A DNA stretch of 64,000 nucleotides from UBA830 sp038146925 (GCA_038146925.1 JAYQSP010000002.1:62001-126000), one strand, 5' to 3'; positions 51,494-63,236 are shown, counted from the first letter of the stretch. The notes: generated from the sequence alone by a model not told the origin. Made by a program: numbers and translations.

Positions 51494-52672
51494 ATGCCAG
51501 ATTCAGCCCCTGCTCCCGCCCATGCGCGTCCGGACGCCGCCGAATTCTACGCGCGGGCGGAAGCCCTGCAGCCGGTCCTGCGGGAACGTGCGGCGGCGGC
51601 GGAACACGACCGCTGCGTACCGGCGGAATCGGTGCAGGCGTTTCGCGATGCCGGGCTGATCCGCATGACCCAGCCGGAACGGTTCGGCGGCAACGCGATG
51701 GGCTGGGACGTGCTGTGCGGCGTGGCGCAGCGCCTGACGCGGGGCGACGGCGCCCAGGGCTGGGTAATGGCGATTATGGGCGATCACGCCCAGATGCTGG
51801 GCTCGTTCCCGCTGCAGGCGCAGGAAGACGTGTGGAATGAAAACCCCGAAGCCGTCATGGCGGCCTCGTTCGATCCGAAGGGGCTCGCCGCCCCGGTCGA
51901 CGGCGGCTACCGGTTTTCCGGCCGGTTCGGGTTCTCCAGCGGGATCGATCATGCCGACTGGCTGATCTGCGCCGGCTTCATTGTGGATGGTGAAAACAGG
52001 AACGGACCCCATTTTTTCATGGTGCGCCGGTCGGATGCGACGCTGATCGACGACTGGAACGTCGTCGGGCTGGAAGGCACCGGATCGAAAAGCTTCGAGG
52101 TCGGGGACGCGTTCGTCCCCGATTACGCGGTGCTCGACGGCGCGCTGGCGCGCCTCGGCCGCAGCCCGGGGGCCGAGGTCAATCCGCAGGGCGTCTACCG
52201 GGTGCCGCGCGGCTATCTGACTCCCGCTCTGTTCGCGTCGATGTCGATCGGCATGGCGCAGGGGCTGATGGATGCCTGGCTGGACTATACGGCGACCCGC
52301 AAATCGCGCGGCATACCGGTCGGCGACAGCCCGTCGAGCCACATGATCGCCGGCGAATGCGCCGCCGAGATCGATGGCGCCGACGCGCTGAACCGGCTGA
52401 CCGTGGGCGAGGCGATGAAGGTGCTGGATGCCGGGAAGGAACTGTCGGAGATCGAGCTGCTGACCGCCAAGCGTAATTCCGCCTGGGCCTGCCGCACGGC
52501 GCTGAACGCAGGTACGCGCCTGTTCAACACGGCCGGCGGCAATGCGATTTTCCACGGCAGCCCGGTGGAACGCATCTACCGCAACCTGCTGGCCAGCGCC
52601 GCCCACCACATCGTCAACTGGGAGCTGAGCGCGCTTGAAAGCGGCGAAGCGCTTATCGCGGAGAAACGCTGA
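51494..52672 (+). CDS. Acyl-CoA dehydrogenase-fold flavin monooxygenase (HsaA/DszC-like)
   Basis: ATG 51494 follows GGAAGAG at good spacing. The 392-residue protein has the acyl-CoA dehydrogenase fold with features of group D flavin monooxygenases: RMTQPERFGG, GFSSGIDHADWLICAG and the C-terminal FNTAGGNAIFHGSPVERIYRNL. Such enzymes hydroxylate aromatic or sulfur substrates with FMNH2 from a separate reductase; no reductase gene is adjacent. The substrate is unknown. Confidence 0.85.
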   Translation: MPDSAPAPAHARPDAAEFYARAEALQPVLRERAAAAEHDRCVPAESVQAFRDAGLIRMTQPERFGGNAMGWDVLCGVAQRLTRGDGAQGWVMAIMGDHAQMLGSFPLQAQEDVWNENPEAVMAASFDPKGLAAPVDGGYRFSGRFGFSSGIDHADWLICAGFIVDGENRNGPHFFMVRRSDATLIDDWNVVGLEGTGSKSFEVGDAFVPDYAVLDGALARLGRSPGAEVNPQGVYRVPRGYLTPALFASMSIGMAQGLMDAWLDYTATRKSRGIPVGDSPSSHMIAGECAAEIDGADALNRLTVGEAMKVLDAGKELSEIELLTAKRNSAWACRTALNAGTRLFNTAGGNAIFHGSPVERIYRNLLASAAHHIVNWELSALESGEALIAEKR

Positions 52673-52835
52673 ACTGGCGAACGATCCTCTCCTCGGGATC
52701 GAGACCCGTATCGCCGACCGGCGGGAACCGGGCCTGACCCTGTTCAGTATCCGCCCGGGCGTCAGCGCCGACGACCTGCCGTTATCCGTTTTCCGCGCGC
52801 AGCAATACCCGGAAGCCTGAGAGTTTTCCCAACCA

Positions 52836-53585
52836 TTAGGTGCCAGGGGTCAGCGGAAACGATGCCGCGCCGAGGACCGGTCCGTTATCGGCTGCCTGCA
52901 GGACAACCACGCAGCCGTCGCGGCCCGACGCGCCCAGCGCTTTCAGGTCGACACGATGGGTTAAGGCACTGCCGTCCCAGACGCCGATGCGGCGGAATGC
53001 CCGCACCACGTTGGCATTGACGATCGTCGCGCCCGCGTTTTCGCCGGCCGCCACGTCGGTAGCGCCGCCGTCGTCGTAAAAGCCGATCCACAGCTCGCCG
53101 CGCGCCGGTCCGCTTGCCGCCGGCACGGCGATGTGAGCCGTACCGTCCTTACCGTGCGTCACGTCGATCGGCACTTTCTGCGCCGCCGCCGCCATGCGGA
53201 TCAGGTTCTCGACCGCGTTGCGGTTCGACCCGACGGCCTCGGCCCGGCCGTCGACCACGATCTGCGGGGTATAGACGTAGCGCCTGCCCAGAGCGCGGCC
53301 ATAGGCGCGCTGGCGGGCGGCGGCTTCCGGCGAAGAATACGGATCGGTCCAGCCGATATAGTTCCAGTAATCAACATGGAACGACAGCGCGATCACGTCG
53401 TCGCGCTTCGCCAGTTCGGCAAGATGCGCATCCGCCGGGGGACAGGACGAACAGCCCTGCGAGGTGAACAGCTCGACCACGATCTTCCTGCCCCCGTCGG
53501 CCGCGAAGGACGGCGCGGCGGCAAAGGTGCCAAGCGGAACGCTCAGCAACAGCGCGGTCAGAATTATCCGGACGGGACGAAACAT
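52836..53585 (-). CDS. DUF1223 secreted thioredoxin-fold protein
   Basis: The 249-residue product has a signal peptide (cleavage near residue 28-29). It carries VELFTSQGCSSCPPADA with the CxxC pair Cys45/Cys48, LSFHVDYWNYIGWTDPYS and YTPQIVVDGR, diagnostic of DUF1223. It is probably a periplasmic redox protein; the partner is not known. Confidence 0.9.
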   Translation of the reverse strand: MFRPVRIILTALLLSVPLGTFAAAPSFAADGGRKIVVELFTSQGCSSCPPADAHLAELAKRDDVIALSFHVDYWNYIGWTDPYSSPEAAARQRAYGRALGRRYVYTPQIVVDGRAEAVGSNRNAVENLIRMAAAAQKVPIDVTHGKDGTAHIAVPAASGPARGELWIGFYDDGGATDVAAGENAGATIVNANVVRAFRRIGVWDGSALTHRVDLKALGASGRDGCVVVLQAADNGPVLGAASFPLTPGT

Positions 53586-53770
53586 GTCCGCAGATATAGG
53601 GAGCGCCCCCTAAAATTCCCTAATCAACCGGGATCACTTGTCGGTGAAGGCGGGCGGCATTCAGCCGCGGCAATGCCCATGATCGGCCGGGGCGGCCTGT
53701 CCGACGCCGCGATTGCCTGCCCCCGGGCTTGCTCTATGATCGCCCCGACAATCGCCGCTGAAAGCATTCC

Positions 53771-55024
53771 ATGTCCGCGTCACCCGCAAACCCCGCCTCC
53801 GCTACCGAACCCGCTTATCGCTGGGTCATCGTCATCGTGACCGCCGTCATCATGGCGGGCAGCCTGGGGCTGATCATGAACGGAATTTCGGTTTTCCTGG
53901 TGCCGCTGGAACAGGAATTCGGCTGGGGCCGCGGGCCGGCCTCCTTCATCAGCTTCGCGGGGCTGGCCGGCATCGCCATCGGCGGCATCGTGATGAGCCG
54001 CCTGTCGGAAGCCATCGGCATCCGGCGGTCCGTGTTGCTGGGCACCGTCACGATGGGCGTCATGGTGCTGATCGCCAGCTTCGCCGACCAGCTGTGGCAG
54101 TTCTACGCCATCTTCTTCATCGGCAGTTTCATCGGCGGCGGCAGCCTGTTCGCGCCGATGGTCGCCAATACCAGCCGGTGGTTCAAAACCGGCGTCGGCC
54201 TCGCCATCGGGATCGTGTCGGGCGGCCAGGCGCTGGGCCAGGGACTGGTTCCCTATTTCGGCGGCAAGGCGATCAGCGCCATCGGGTGGAGCGACACGTT
54301 TCTGTGGATGGGCGTTTTGATGCTGGTGACGCTGCCGCTGCTGGCGCTGCTGATCCGGCCGCCGGAAGCCCCGCCCGCCACGGCAGGCGGCGGCGCCGCG
54401 CAGGCCGCAACGGACGCGCCCGATATCCCGCTGTCGACCAACGCCGTGATTATCTGGATGAGCATCGCGGTCGTCCTTTGCTGCACCACCATGTCGGTGC
54501 CGCTGATCCATCTGGTACCCTATGCGCAGAGCTGCGGCATTCCGCTGTCGGATGCCGGCGGCATCATTCTGGTGATGCTGATCGCCGGGATCTGCGGCCG
54601 CGTCGCGTTCGGCAAACTGGCCGACATGATCGGCGCGGTCCGCGCCTACTGGGTGGCCTCGGCCTGGCAGACGGCGCTGGTGGCGGTATTCCTGCAGTTC
54701 CAGTCGCTCGACAGCCTGTTGATCTTCGCCGTGATCTACGGGTTCGGATATGGCGGCGTGATGACCACCATTCTGGTCACCATGCAGGTGCTGACCCCCG
54801 CCGCCCGGCGCGCGTCGGCCACCGGCATCGTCACCGCGTTCGCTTTCTTCGGCCATGCCATCGGCGGGTATCAGGGCGGGTTGTTCTTCGACCTGATGGG
54901 AAATTACGGCTGGGCCTTCGCCAACGCCGCGATCGCCGGCGCCGTCAATCTGATCGTCGTCGCCGCGCTCTACATCGCCACCACACGCCGCCCCGGAACG
55001 CCGACGGGGGCCGCGGCGGCGTAA
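53771..55024 (+). CDS. MFS transporter
   Basis: The 417-residue protein has about 12 membrane helices and MFS motif-A-like loops (SRLSEAIGIRRSVLLG; GKLADMIGAVRAYW). It resembles oxalate:formate antiporter/monocarboxylate-type members. It is 84 nt upstream of a dihydroxyphthalate decarboxylase-like gene in the same direction, so import of an aromatic or carboxylic acid is conceivable. Confidence 0.9.
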   Translation: MSASPANPASATEPAYRWVIVIVTAVIMAGSLGLIMNGISVFLVPLEQEFGWGRGPASFISFAGLAGIAIGGIVMSRLSEAIGIRRSVLLGTVTMGVMVLIASFADQLWQFYAIFFIGSFIGGGSLFAPMVANTSRWFKTGVGLAIGIVSGGQALGQGLVPYFGGKAISAIGWSDTFLWMGVLMLVTLPLLALLIRPPEAPPATAGGGAAQAATDAPDIPLSTNAVIIWMSIAVVLCCTTMSVPLIHLVPYAQSCGIPLSDAGGIILVMLIAGICGRVAFGKLADMIGAVRAYWVASAWQTALVAVFLQFQSLDSLLIFAVIYGFGYGGVMTTILVTMQVLTPAARRASATGIVTAFAFFGHAIGGYQGGLFFDLMGNYGWAFANAAIAGAVNLIVVAALYIATTRRPGTPTGAAAA

Positions 55025-55108
55025 CCGGGCGGAGCATTTTGGAAAGGGGACCCGTTCCGGCTAACATCGGTCGGCTCTGAAAACCGCCCCGAAGGACGCC
55101 GGAACGCC

Positions 55109-56086
55109 ATGGACCTGACGCTCGCCCTCAACCGCTACGACCGACACATTCCCTTTTTCATGGGCACGTTGCCGCCGATCGACGGCGTGAATCTCGTTCC
55201 GCTGGAAGTCGGCGAAAGCTCGGCGTTCCGCGACGGTACGGAGCGGCACCAGCGCATGCTGGACGATCTCGAATTCGATATCGCGGAGATGTCGCTGTCG
55301 AGCTTCATCATCGCGGTCGACCGCAATCCGGACCTGCCGCTGGTGGGCCTGCCGATCTTTCCGCGGCGCTTTTTCACCGCCGGCCAGGTATACGTTTCCG
55401 CGAAATCCGATATCGAGGCGCCGGGCGACCTCAACGGCCGCAGGGTCGGCGTGCATGCGTTCCAGGTGACGATGAGCGTGCTGGGGAAAGGCGACCTCGG
55501 CCTCGATTACGGGGTCGACTGGAAAACCATCGACTGGCACTGCATGAAGCCCGAGCTGGTGCCGGTCGATCTGGGATCGGACGTCAGCGTCGGCGTCATC
55601 CCGGACGGCAAGGATATCGGCAACATGCTGTGCGACGGCGAAATCGACGCGCTGATCTCGCCGCAGCCGCGCAAATCCATGCTGTCGCGCCCCGGCGATT
55701 ACCGCCGCCTGTTCCCCGACGTGCGGGCCGAGGAGGTGCGCTATTTCACCACGCACGGCTACTGGCCGATCATGCATTTGATGGTGATGAAGCGCGACCT
55801 CGCCGACAAACTGCCCGACCTGCCGGGCCAGTTGATGGAGACGTTCGACGAGGCCAAGCGCCAAGCCTACGGCTTCTACGACGATTCGAACTATTCGCTG
55901 ATGGCCGACGCCCGCCTCGCGCTGGAAGGCGAACGCCGCGACTTCGGCGACGACCCGTGGACGAACGGCCTGGCCGCCAACCGCAAGAACCTCGAACGCT
56001 TCATCGGCTACAGCCACGACCAGCGCCTGATCGCCGCGCCCTATCCCGCCGAGCGGCTGTTCCACGAAAGCACGCATGCGAGCTGA
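55109..56086 (+). CDS. 4,5-dihydroxyphthalate decarboxylase-like protein
   Basis: The 325-residue protein has a periplasmic-binding-like fold without a signal peptide, as in the Pht5 family. Typical segments are LTLALNRYDRHIPF, DIAEMSLSSFIIAVDR, LPIFPRRFFTAG and FTTHGYWPIMHLMVMKR. Pht5 decarboxylates 4,5-dihydroxyphthalate to protocatechuate, but most relatives are uncharacterised. The MFS transporter upstream is the likely partner. Confidence 0.87.
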   Translation: MDLTLALNRYDRHIPFFMGTLPPIDGVNLVPLEVGESSAFRDGTERHQRMLDDLEFDIAEMSLSSFIIAVDRNPDLPLVGLPIFPRRFFTAGQVYVSAKSDIEAPGDLNGRRVGVHAFQVTMSVLGKGDLGLDYGVDWKTIDWHCMKPELVPVDLGSDVSVGVIPDGKDIGNMLCDGEIDALISPQPRKSMLSRPGDYRRLFPDVRAEEVRYFTTHGYWPIMHLMVMKRDLADKLPDLPGQLMETFDEAKRQAYGFYDDSNYSLMADARLALEGERRDFGDDPWTNGLAANRKNLERFIGYSHDQRLIAAPYPAERLFHESTHAS

Positions 56087-56160
56087 ACCGCTTTGAGGAC
56101 TGAGCCGAATGGATGAAGCGTGGGCGCCGCTTCCGACTAAACGCAATCGTTATGGCGGCT

Positions 56161-56224
56161 TGCCGGTTTTGTCCGCTTCTGACCCATTAGCGGACCAACG
56201 CTCCAGCGTTGGACAAGACCGGCA
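56161..56224. repeat. 64-bp nested palindromic element
   Basis: The outer arms TGCCGGTTTTGTCC (56161-56174) and GGACAAGACCGGCA (56211-56224) match 13 of 14. Inside are GTCCGC/GCGGAC (56171-56176, 56190-56195) and CCAACGCT/AGCGTTGG (56195-56212). A cruciform or multi-stem RNA could form. It resembles a dispersed repeat or small mobile palindrome between two unrelated genes. Confidence 0.5.
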
Positions 56225-56359
56225 TTCCTGATATTTTCCGGCTGTTTTATCGTCTCTCCCTTGCGGTTATCTGACGGGAGCTCGTCTGACTGCGGCGCTC
56301 TGCTCCCGCGCGCCTTAAACGGCCATCTTAATTACCGCACCAGGACTTTGGACCAAACC

Positions 56360-56734
56360 ATGACACTGATTGAACAAGTCGAACATCACGAAATTTTGGA
56401 TCTCGCCGAATTTTCCGAAGAAAAATTCGTGCGCAAAGCAGTCATGCAATCAAAAGGTATCGTGTGCGATTTTGTCTGTTTCGAGCCCGGACAATCCGCC
56501 GACTTTCACAAACACCCCGTCCAGGACGAGATATTTTATGTCGTTGAAGGAAAAGGGGTCATAACCTTCGAAGATCGGGACGATATCCCGGTCAAGCCCG
56601 GTAGCGTGGTTTTCACGCCTTCCGGTGTCGTGCATGGTGTCGAAACCACGGATAGCGACCGCCTTGTTCTCATGCTGATAAAGGGACCCGGGTTTCCCGA
56701 TAAGGCATCCAGATTCTTCATGCACGGTGACTGA
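56360..56734 (+). CDS. Cupin domain protein
   Basis: The 124-residue single-domain cupin carries motif 1 FHKHPVQDEIFYVVEGKG and motif 2 VVFTPSGVVHGVE, giving His/Glu/His metal ligands. ATG 56360 is chosen over upstream non-ATG starts; the ribosome-binding site is weak. The role is unknown (sugar isomerase, dioxygenase or sensor are possible). Codon use is slightly AT-richer than its neighbours. Confidence 0.83.
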   Translation: MTLIEQVEHHEILDLAEFSEEKFVRKAVMQSKGIVCDFVCFEPGQSADFHKHPVQDEIFYVVEGKGVITFEDRDDIPVKPGSVVFTPSGVVHGVETTDSDRLVLMLIKGPGFPDKASRFFMHGD

Positions 56735-56907
56735 CGGTCTCTGCCAGAAGCGAAATTGAGGTATGGTCAGACGTCCAAACAGGATTCGGAGCAGACTATC
56801 CCGGAATACGAAATGGCAGCCTTGCGATAACGGCCGACATAAACTGCCGGATTGCCCGATGGGACGTCAGGGAACGTTTAAATCCCGAGGGAAGGAGGGC
56901 GAAATCT

Positions 56908-57342
56908 ATGCCGAAGGTAAGAGACGAAATCGAAATATCGCATTCCCCGCCGTCGGCCGAAGAATACCGTTCTCTTATGCGATCTGTCGGTTTCACGGTT
57001 TTCCCAGCGGCTGTCGCCGCTGAGAGCCTTAAACGATCCTGCCACGCGGTGACGCTACGCAAGGACGGCGTGCTCATCGGCATGGGCCGAATTGTCGGCG
57101 ATGGCGTGTGTTTTGTGGAAATCGTCGACGTCGTCGTCGACCCAGTGCATCAAGGCAAGGGATTGGCCAAAATTGTCATGGACGCGCTGATATCTTATGC
57201 GACAACGCAACTGGCAGAGGGGGCGTTCGTTTACCTGTCCGCCCATGTGCCGGCAGACAGGCTGTACGCCCAGTACGGCTTCGAAGCGACCGCCCCGGAT
57301 GCGGTCGGCATGTGTTACCGGGTAGGTTCGGCCCCGACGTGA
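56908..57342 (+). CDS. GNAT family N-acetyltransferase
   Basis: The 144-residue protein has the acetyl-CoA motif DVVVDPVHQGKGLAKIVMDAL (QGKGLA) and the C-terminal YAQYGFEA. GGAGG lies 9 nt before ATG 56908. The substrate is unknown. A cupin gene lies upstream in the same direction (173 nt). Confidence 0.88.
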   Translation: MPKVRDEIEISHSPPSAEEYRSLMRSVGFTVFPAAVAAESLKRSCHAVTLRKDGVLIGMGRIVGDGVCFVEIVDVVVDPVHQGKGLAKIVMDALISYATTQLAEGAFVYLSAHVPADRLYAQYGFEATAPDAVGMCYRVGSAPT

Positions 57343-57423
57343 TTCCTTGTTGCGTCCGATGCCTGCCCGGAAGGCTTCAGACGGCCCGTTAGCCAAACGG
57401 CATTAATCGGTGAAAAATACGCC

Positions 57424-57454
57424 CCGGCCCGTCCCCGCGCGGGGAACGGGCCGG
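57424..57454 (-). terminator. Terminator downstream of acnA
   Basis: CCGGCCCGT (57424-57432) pairs with ACGGGCCGG (57446-57454), with an inner CCCC/GGGG stem. On the minus strand an ATTTTT run follows 7 nt later (57413-57417). It lies 23 nt beyond the acnA stop. Confidence 0.7.
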
Positions 57455-57476
57455 CGCCGTCCGGGTTAACGTCGCG

Positions 57477-60176
<2,700 letters not shown>

Positions 60177-60399
60177 GTTCGTTCTCCTCAAGCAATGATC
60201 GGGCGGGAAACTAGCGGCAAACGGTCCTGAATCCAATAGCCATACGCGCATCGGGCGCGGCCGCCCGAACAGAACGAAACCGGGGGCTTTTTTCCCATAC
60301 GCCTGTATCGTTTCGATATATGCGGGCGCGGTACAAATCACAATTCCGCCACATTTGCGCCCTTGTCCGGCCCCAATGCCCGTCCCACATAGAACTGTA

Positions 60400-60489
60400 G
60401 CCCCCTGGACGTTCTCCCCAGAGCGTCCAACCAGCGGAAACGCTGGATCCCTCCTCGGCCGCCGATCGCTAGATCGGCGGCCCTTTTTT
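60400..60489 (+). ncRNA. Predicted small RNA between acnA and ccmA
   Basis: About 90 nt fold into three consecutive hairpins: TGGACG..CGTCCA (60406-60429), CCAGCG-GAAA-CGCTGG (60431-60446, GNRA tetraloop) and an 11-bp terminator stem GGCCGCCGATC/GATCGGCGGCC (60457-60482) followed by T6. The 10-nt linker ATCCCTCCTC (60447-60456) is single-stranded and CU-rich, resembling the anti-Shine-Dalgarno loops of alphaproteobacterial trans-acting sRNAs. A weak promoter (TTGTCC 60363, CACATA 60386, 17-nt spacing) would start near 60398. There is no ORF. An acnA- or ccmA-linked cis role cannot be excluded. Confidence 0.6.
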
Positions 60490-60556
60490 CTGCCGCAGCC
60501 CGGACACAGGCCACAGCCCGGATGACGAATCGGCGTTTATAGGCTATCCCGTCCGC

Positions 60557-61234
60557 ATGGATGGTTTCACCGGCACGGGCCTTGCCTGTATCAGAAGCGA
60601 ACGGATCGTTTTCGCGGGGCTCGACTTTTCGGCGGCGCCGGGCGAGGCGCTGGTGCTGACAGGTCCGAACGGATCGGGCAAATCGAGCCTGCTGCGGCTG
60701 ATGGCGGGAATTGCACGACCGGCGGCCGGTCACATCGCCTGGCAGGGCGTGCCGGTCGCGGAAGATCCGGAACGGTATTTCGCAGACATGCACTATGTCG
60801 GTCATCGCGACGCGGTGAAGGCGGCGCTGAGCGTGCGCGAAAATCTCGCGTTTCACTGCGCGCTGCGCACCGCCGCGCCGGATATCGACGGCGCGCTGGA
60901 AACAACCGGGCTCTCGGCGCTTGCCGATCTGCCGGCGCGCATGCTGTCCGCCGGCCAGACCCGCCGACTGGCGCTGGCGCGCATGCTCGCTGCGCCCGCG
61001 CGGCTGTGGCTGCTGGACGAACCGACGGTCGCCCTCGACACCCGGTCCGTCGCCAGACTGCGGACGGCGATCGCCGACCATCGCGCGGGCGGCGGCATCG
61101 TCGTGGCGTCGACCAACGTACCGCTGGGAATCGACGACGCGGCGACGATCGACGTTTCCGTCCACGCGCGCGACGACGAAACCCTGTGGGGAGATGCGGT
61201 CGCGGACGACGCCGCTGCAGGTGATTCGGCATGA
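60557..61234 (+). CDS. ccmA: Heme exporter ATP-binding protein CcmA
   Basis: The 225-residue ABC ATPase has Walker A LTGPNGSGKSSLLRLM, signature SAGQTRRLALARM and Walker B LWLLDEPT. It powers release of holo-CcmE from the CcmCDE complex in cytochrome c maturation. No strong ribosome-binding site precedes ATG 60557. Its TGA overlaps the ccmB start by 4 nt. Confidence 0.95.
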   Translation: MDGFTGTGLACIRSERIVFAGLDFSAAPGEALVLTGPNGSGKSSLLRLMAGIARPAAGHIAWQGVPVAEDPERYFADMHYVGHRDAVKAALSVRENLAFHCALRTAAPDIDGALETTGLSALADLPARMLSAGQTRRLALARMLAAPARLWLLDEPTVALDTRSVARLRTAIADHRAGGGIVVASTNVPLGIDDAATIDVSVHARDDETLWGDAVADDAAAGDSA

Positions 61235-61896
61235 ACGCGTTTTTCGCCCTCGTCGGCCGCGATATCCGCATCGCACTGCGCCAGTTAAGCGACACCTTCA
61301 TGGTGATCGTTTTCTTCGTTATCGCCGCCGCCCTGTTTCCCTTCGGCGTCGGCGCGGAGCCGAACCTGCTTGCCCGGATGGCCCCCGGAATTCTATGGGT
61401 TACGGCGCTTTTATCCGCGATGCTGTCCTTTGATCGGCTGTTTCAGAACGACTTCGAGGACGGCACGCTCGACCTGCTCGTCATCGCCCCCCAGCCGCTG
61501 TGGCTGGCGGCGCTGGCCAAGATCGCGGCGCACTGGCTTACCACCGGCGTTCCGCTGTTGGTGGCCACGCCGCTGATTGGTATCATGCTTAATCTCGAGC
61601 CGGAGGGGTATGGCGTGTTGATTGTAGCGATGGCTCTGGGGACGGCGATCATCAGTCTGATCGGGGCGCTGGGTGCGGCGCTGACGTTGGGTTCCCGCAG
61701 AAGCGGTGTGTTGTTGTCGTTGCTCGTGCTGCCGCTCGTCATTCCGGTGCTGATTTTCGGCGCCGGAGCGGTCGAAGCGTCGATCGGCGGGTTTCCCGCC
61801 GCTCAGCAGCTGCTTGTTCTGGGCGGGTTGTTGCTCGCCTGTCTTGTACTTTGTCCGTGGGGGTGTGCAATCGCGCTGAAAACGGCCGCCGAGTAG
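61231..61896 (+). CDS. ccmB: Heme exporter membrane protein CcmB
   Basis: The 221-residue protein has about six membrane helices and the CcmB start (FFALVGRDIRIALRQ), MAPGILWVTALLSAMLSFDRLFQ-like second segment and LTLGSRRSGVLLSLLVLPLVIPVL. It is the permease partner of CcmA. Full length. The downstream gene in the operon is not ccmC but a broken lipocalin-like gene. Confidence 0.95.
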   Translation: MNAFFALVGRDIRIALRQLSDTFMVIVFFVIAAALFPFGVGAEPNLLARMAPGILWVTALLSAMLSFDRLFQNDFEDGTLDLLVIAPQPLWLAALAKIAAHWLTTGVPLLVATPLIGIMLNLEPEGYGVLIVAMALGTAIISLIGALGAALTLGSRRSGVLLSLLVLPLVIPVLIFGAGAVEASIGGFPAAQQLLVLGGLLLACLVLCPWGCAIALKTAAE

Positions 61897-61914
61897 CGGC
61901 CGGGTATAAACGGG

Positions 61915-62395
61915 ATGGATGGAAGCGACTCGATAAGCCCGGGTATTGCGTCGGTGACCGGCCTCGACATCACGGGGGCCTGGCACCTTGCCGACTGCCT
62001 GTTGACCTATGCCAACGGCAAAACGCAGCGGCCCTGGGCCAGCAGCACGTCCGGCTATCTCATCTATTCACCCAACGGGCACATGTGCCTGTCGCTGAAC
62101 TATCCCGGCCGGACCGGAAACATCGAATGCATTTCCTATTGCGGGCAGTACGAGATCGTTTTGCGGGCAGTACGAGATCGTTGCCGACCGCGTCTTTCAC
62201 TCGATTGCGGTCAGCGCGAATATCCGCGACATCGGCACCGTTCTGGAACAGACCGTCATGATCGAGAACGACCGTCTGGTGCTCATCGTGTCGCCGGCGC
62301 CGGCGGGCGGTCCGGGATCGACACTGCAATATGTCTGGAACCGTGCGCAGGGTCAGGAGTTCCCAATGGCTTCAACACCCCGTGCGCTGCTCTGA
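61915..62395 (+). pseudogene. Lipocalin-like domain gene disrupted by a 22-bp tandem duplication
   Basis: The frame from 61915 begins MDGSDSISPG and has the lipocalin-like pattern ITGAWHLADC, SGYLIYSPNGHMCLSLN. After CGQYEIV the frame is shifted by a perfect 22-bp tandem repeat (62139-62160, 62161-62182). Removing one copy restores ADRVFHSIAVSANIRDIG, then IENDRLVLIVSPAP, STLQYVWNRAQ and TGA at 62393-62395. As written, the frame instead runs to 62406 with a nonsense tail. The gene is therefore either recently broken, variable, or affected by a sequencing or assembly error. It lies between ccmB (18 nt) and ccmC. Confidence 0.8.
62139..62182. repeat. Perfect 22-bp tandem duplication
   Basis: The 22 bases from 62139 (starting TTGCGGGCAG, ending ATCGTT) recur without any change at 62161-62182. 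As 22 is not a multiple of 3, the duplication shifts the reading frame of the surrounding lipocalin-like gene. Such repeats arise by replication slippage and can revert. Confidence 0.95.
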
Positions 62396-62498
62396 AATTG
62401 CTTTAACAGGAAGCATTTAGCGGTTAATCCTAACGTCTTATTAACCATAATTCCGCACAAAGGCGCTCAGGGAAACACAGGCAGTCACCGGGACGGTA

Positions 62499-63236
62499 AT
62501 GCTCCAGAAATACGCAAATCCGACACGCTTTCTGAAACTCGCCAATGCGGTATTGCCGTGGGTCGCGGGCCTGACGGTCATCCTGATCGCGGCGGGACTG
62601 TATTTCGCCTTCGCCGCCTCGCCGCCGGATTACCAGCAGGGCCAGACGGTGCGCATCATGTACGTGCACGTCCCGTCGGCCTGGATGGCGATGTTCGCCT
62701 ATGCCTTCATCGTGGTTGCCAGCGCGGTCGGACTGATCTGGAAACATCCCGTCGCGCATGTCAGCGCCCTTGCCGCCGCACCGATCGGCGCCTGCTTCAC
62801 CCTTGTCTGCCTGGCGACCGGTTCGCTTTGGGGCAAGCCGATGTGGGGCACCTGGTGGGTTTGGGATGCGCGGCTGACGTCGGTGCTGGTGCTGTTTTTC
62901 CTCTATCTCGGCTTTATCGCGCTCGCCAATGCGTTCGACGACGCGGCGCGCGGCGAGAAAGCCTCCGCGATCCTGGCGCTGATCGGCGGGATCAACCTGC
63001 CGATCATCAAGTTTTCCGTCGACTGGTGGAACACGCTGCATCAGCCGGCCAGCGTCACCAAGATCGGCATGCCGGCGGTCCACAGCTCTATGCTGATCCC
63101 GCTGCTGCTGATGGCGGTCGGGTTTACGACGCTGTTTTTCACCCTGGTCATCATCCGGTGCCGCGCCGAACTGGCGTCGCGCCGGATCAATGCGCTGCGC
63201 GCGGCGCGCATACACGCCGAAGCGGCCGGCGGATGA
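62499..63236 (+). CDS. ccmC: Heme exporter/handling protein CcmC
   Basis: The 245-residue membrane protein has six helices, the tryptophan-rich WWD motif (GTWWVWDARLTS) and the two flanking heme-ligand histidines (MYVHVPSAWMAM; WWNTLHQPASV). It loads heme on CcmE. ATG 62499 is supported by homology. Confidence 0.96.
   Translation: MLQKYANPTRFLKLANAVLPWVAGLTVILIAAGLYFAFAASPPDYQQGQTVRIMYVHVPSAWMAMFAYAFIVVASAVGLIWKHPVAHVSALAAAPIGACFTLVCLATGSLWGKPMWGTWWVWDARLTSVLVLFFLYLGFIALANAFDDAARGEKASAILALIGGINLPIIKFSVDWWNTLHQPASVTKIGMPAVHSSMLIPLLLMAVGFTTLFFTLVIIRCRAELASRRINALRAARIHAEAAGG

Noticed and set aside
52635..52820. 61-codon frame overlapping the end of the flavin monooxygenase gene
   Set aside because: No ribosome-binding site, overlaps the upstream gene by 38 nt and has no recognisable domain; likely chance, though a small gene remnant is possible.
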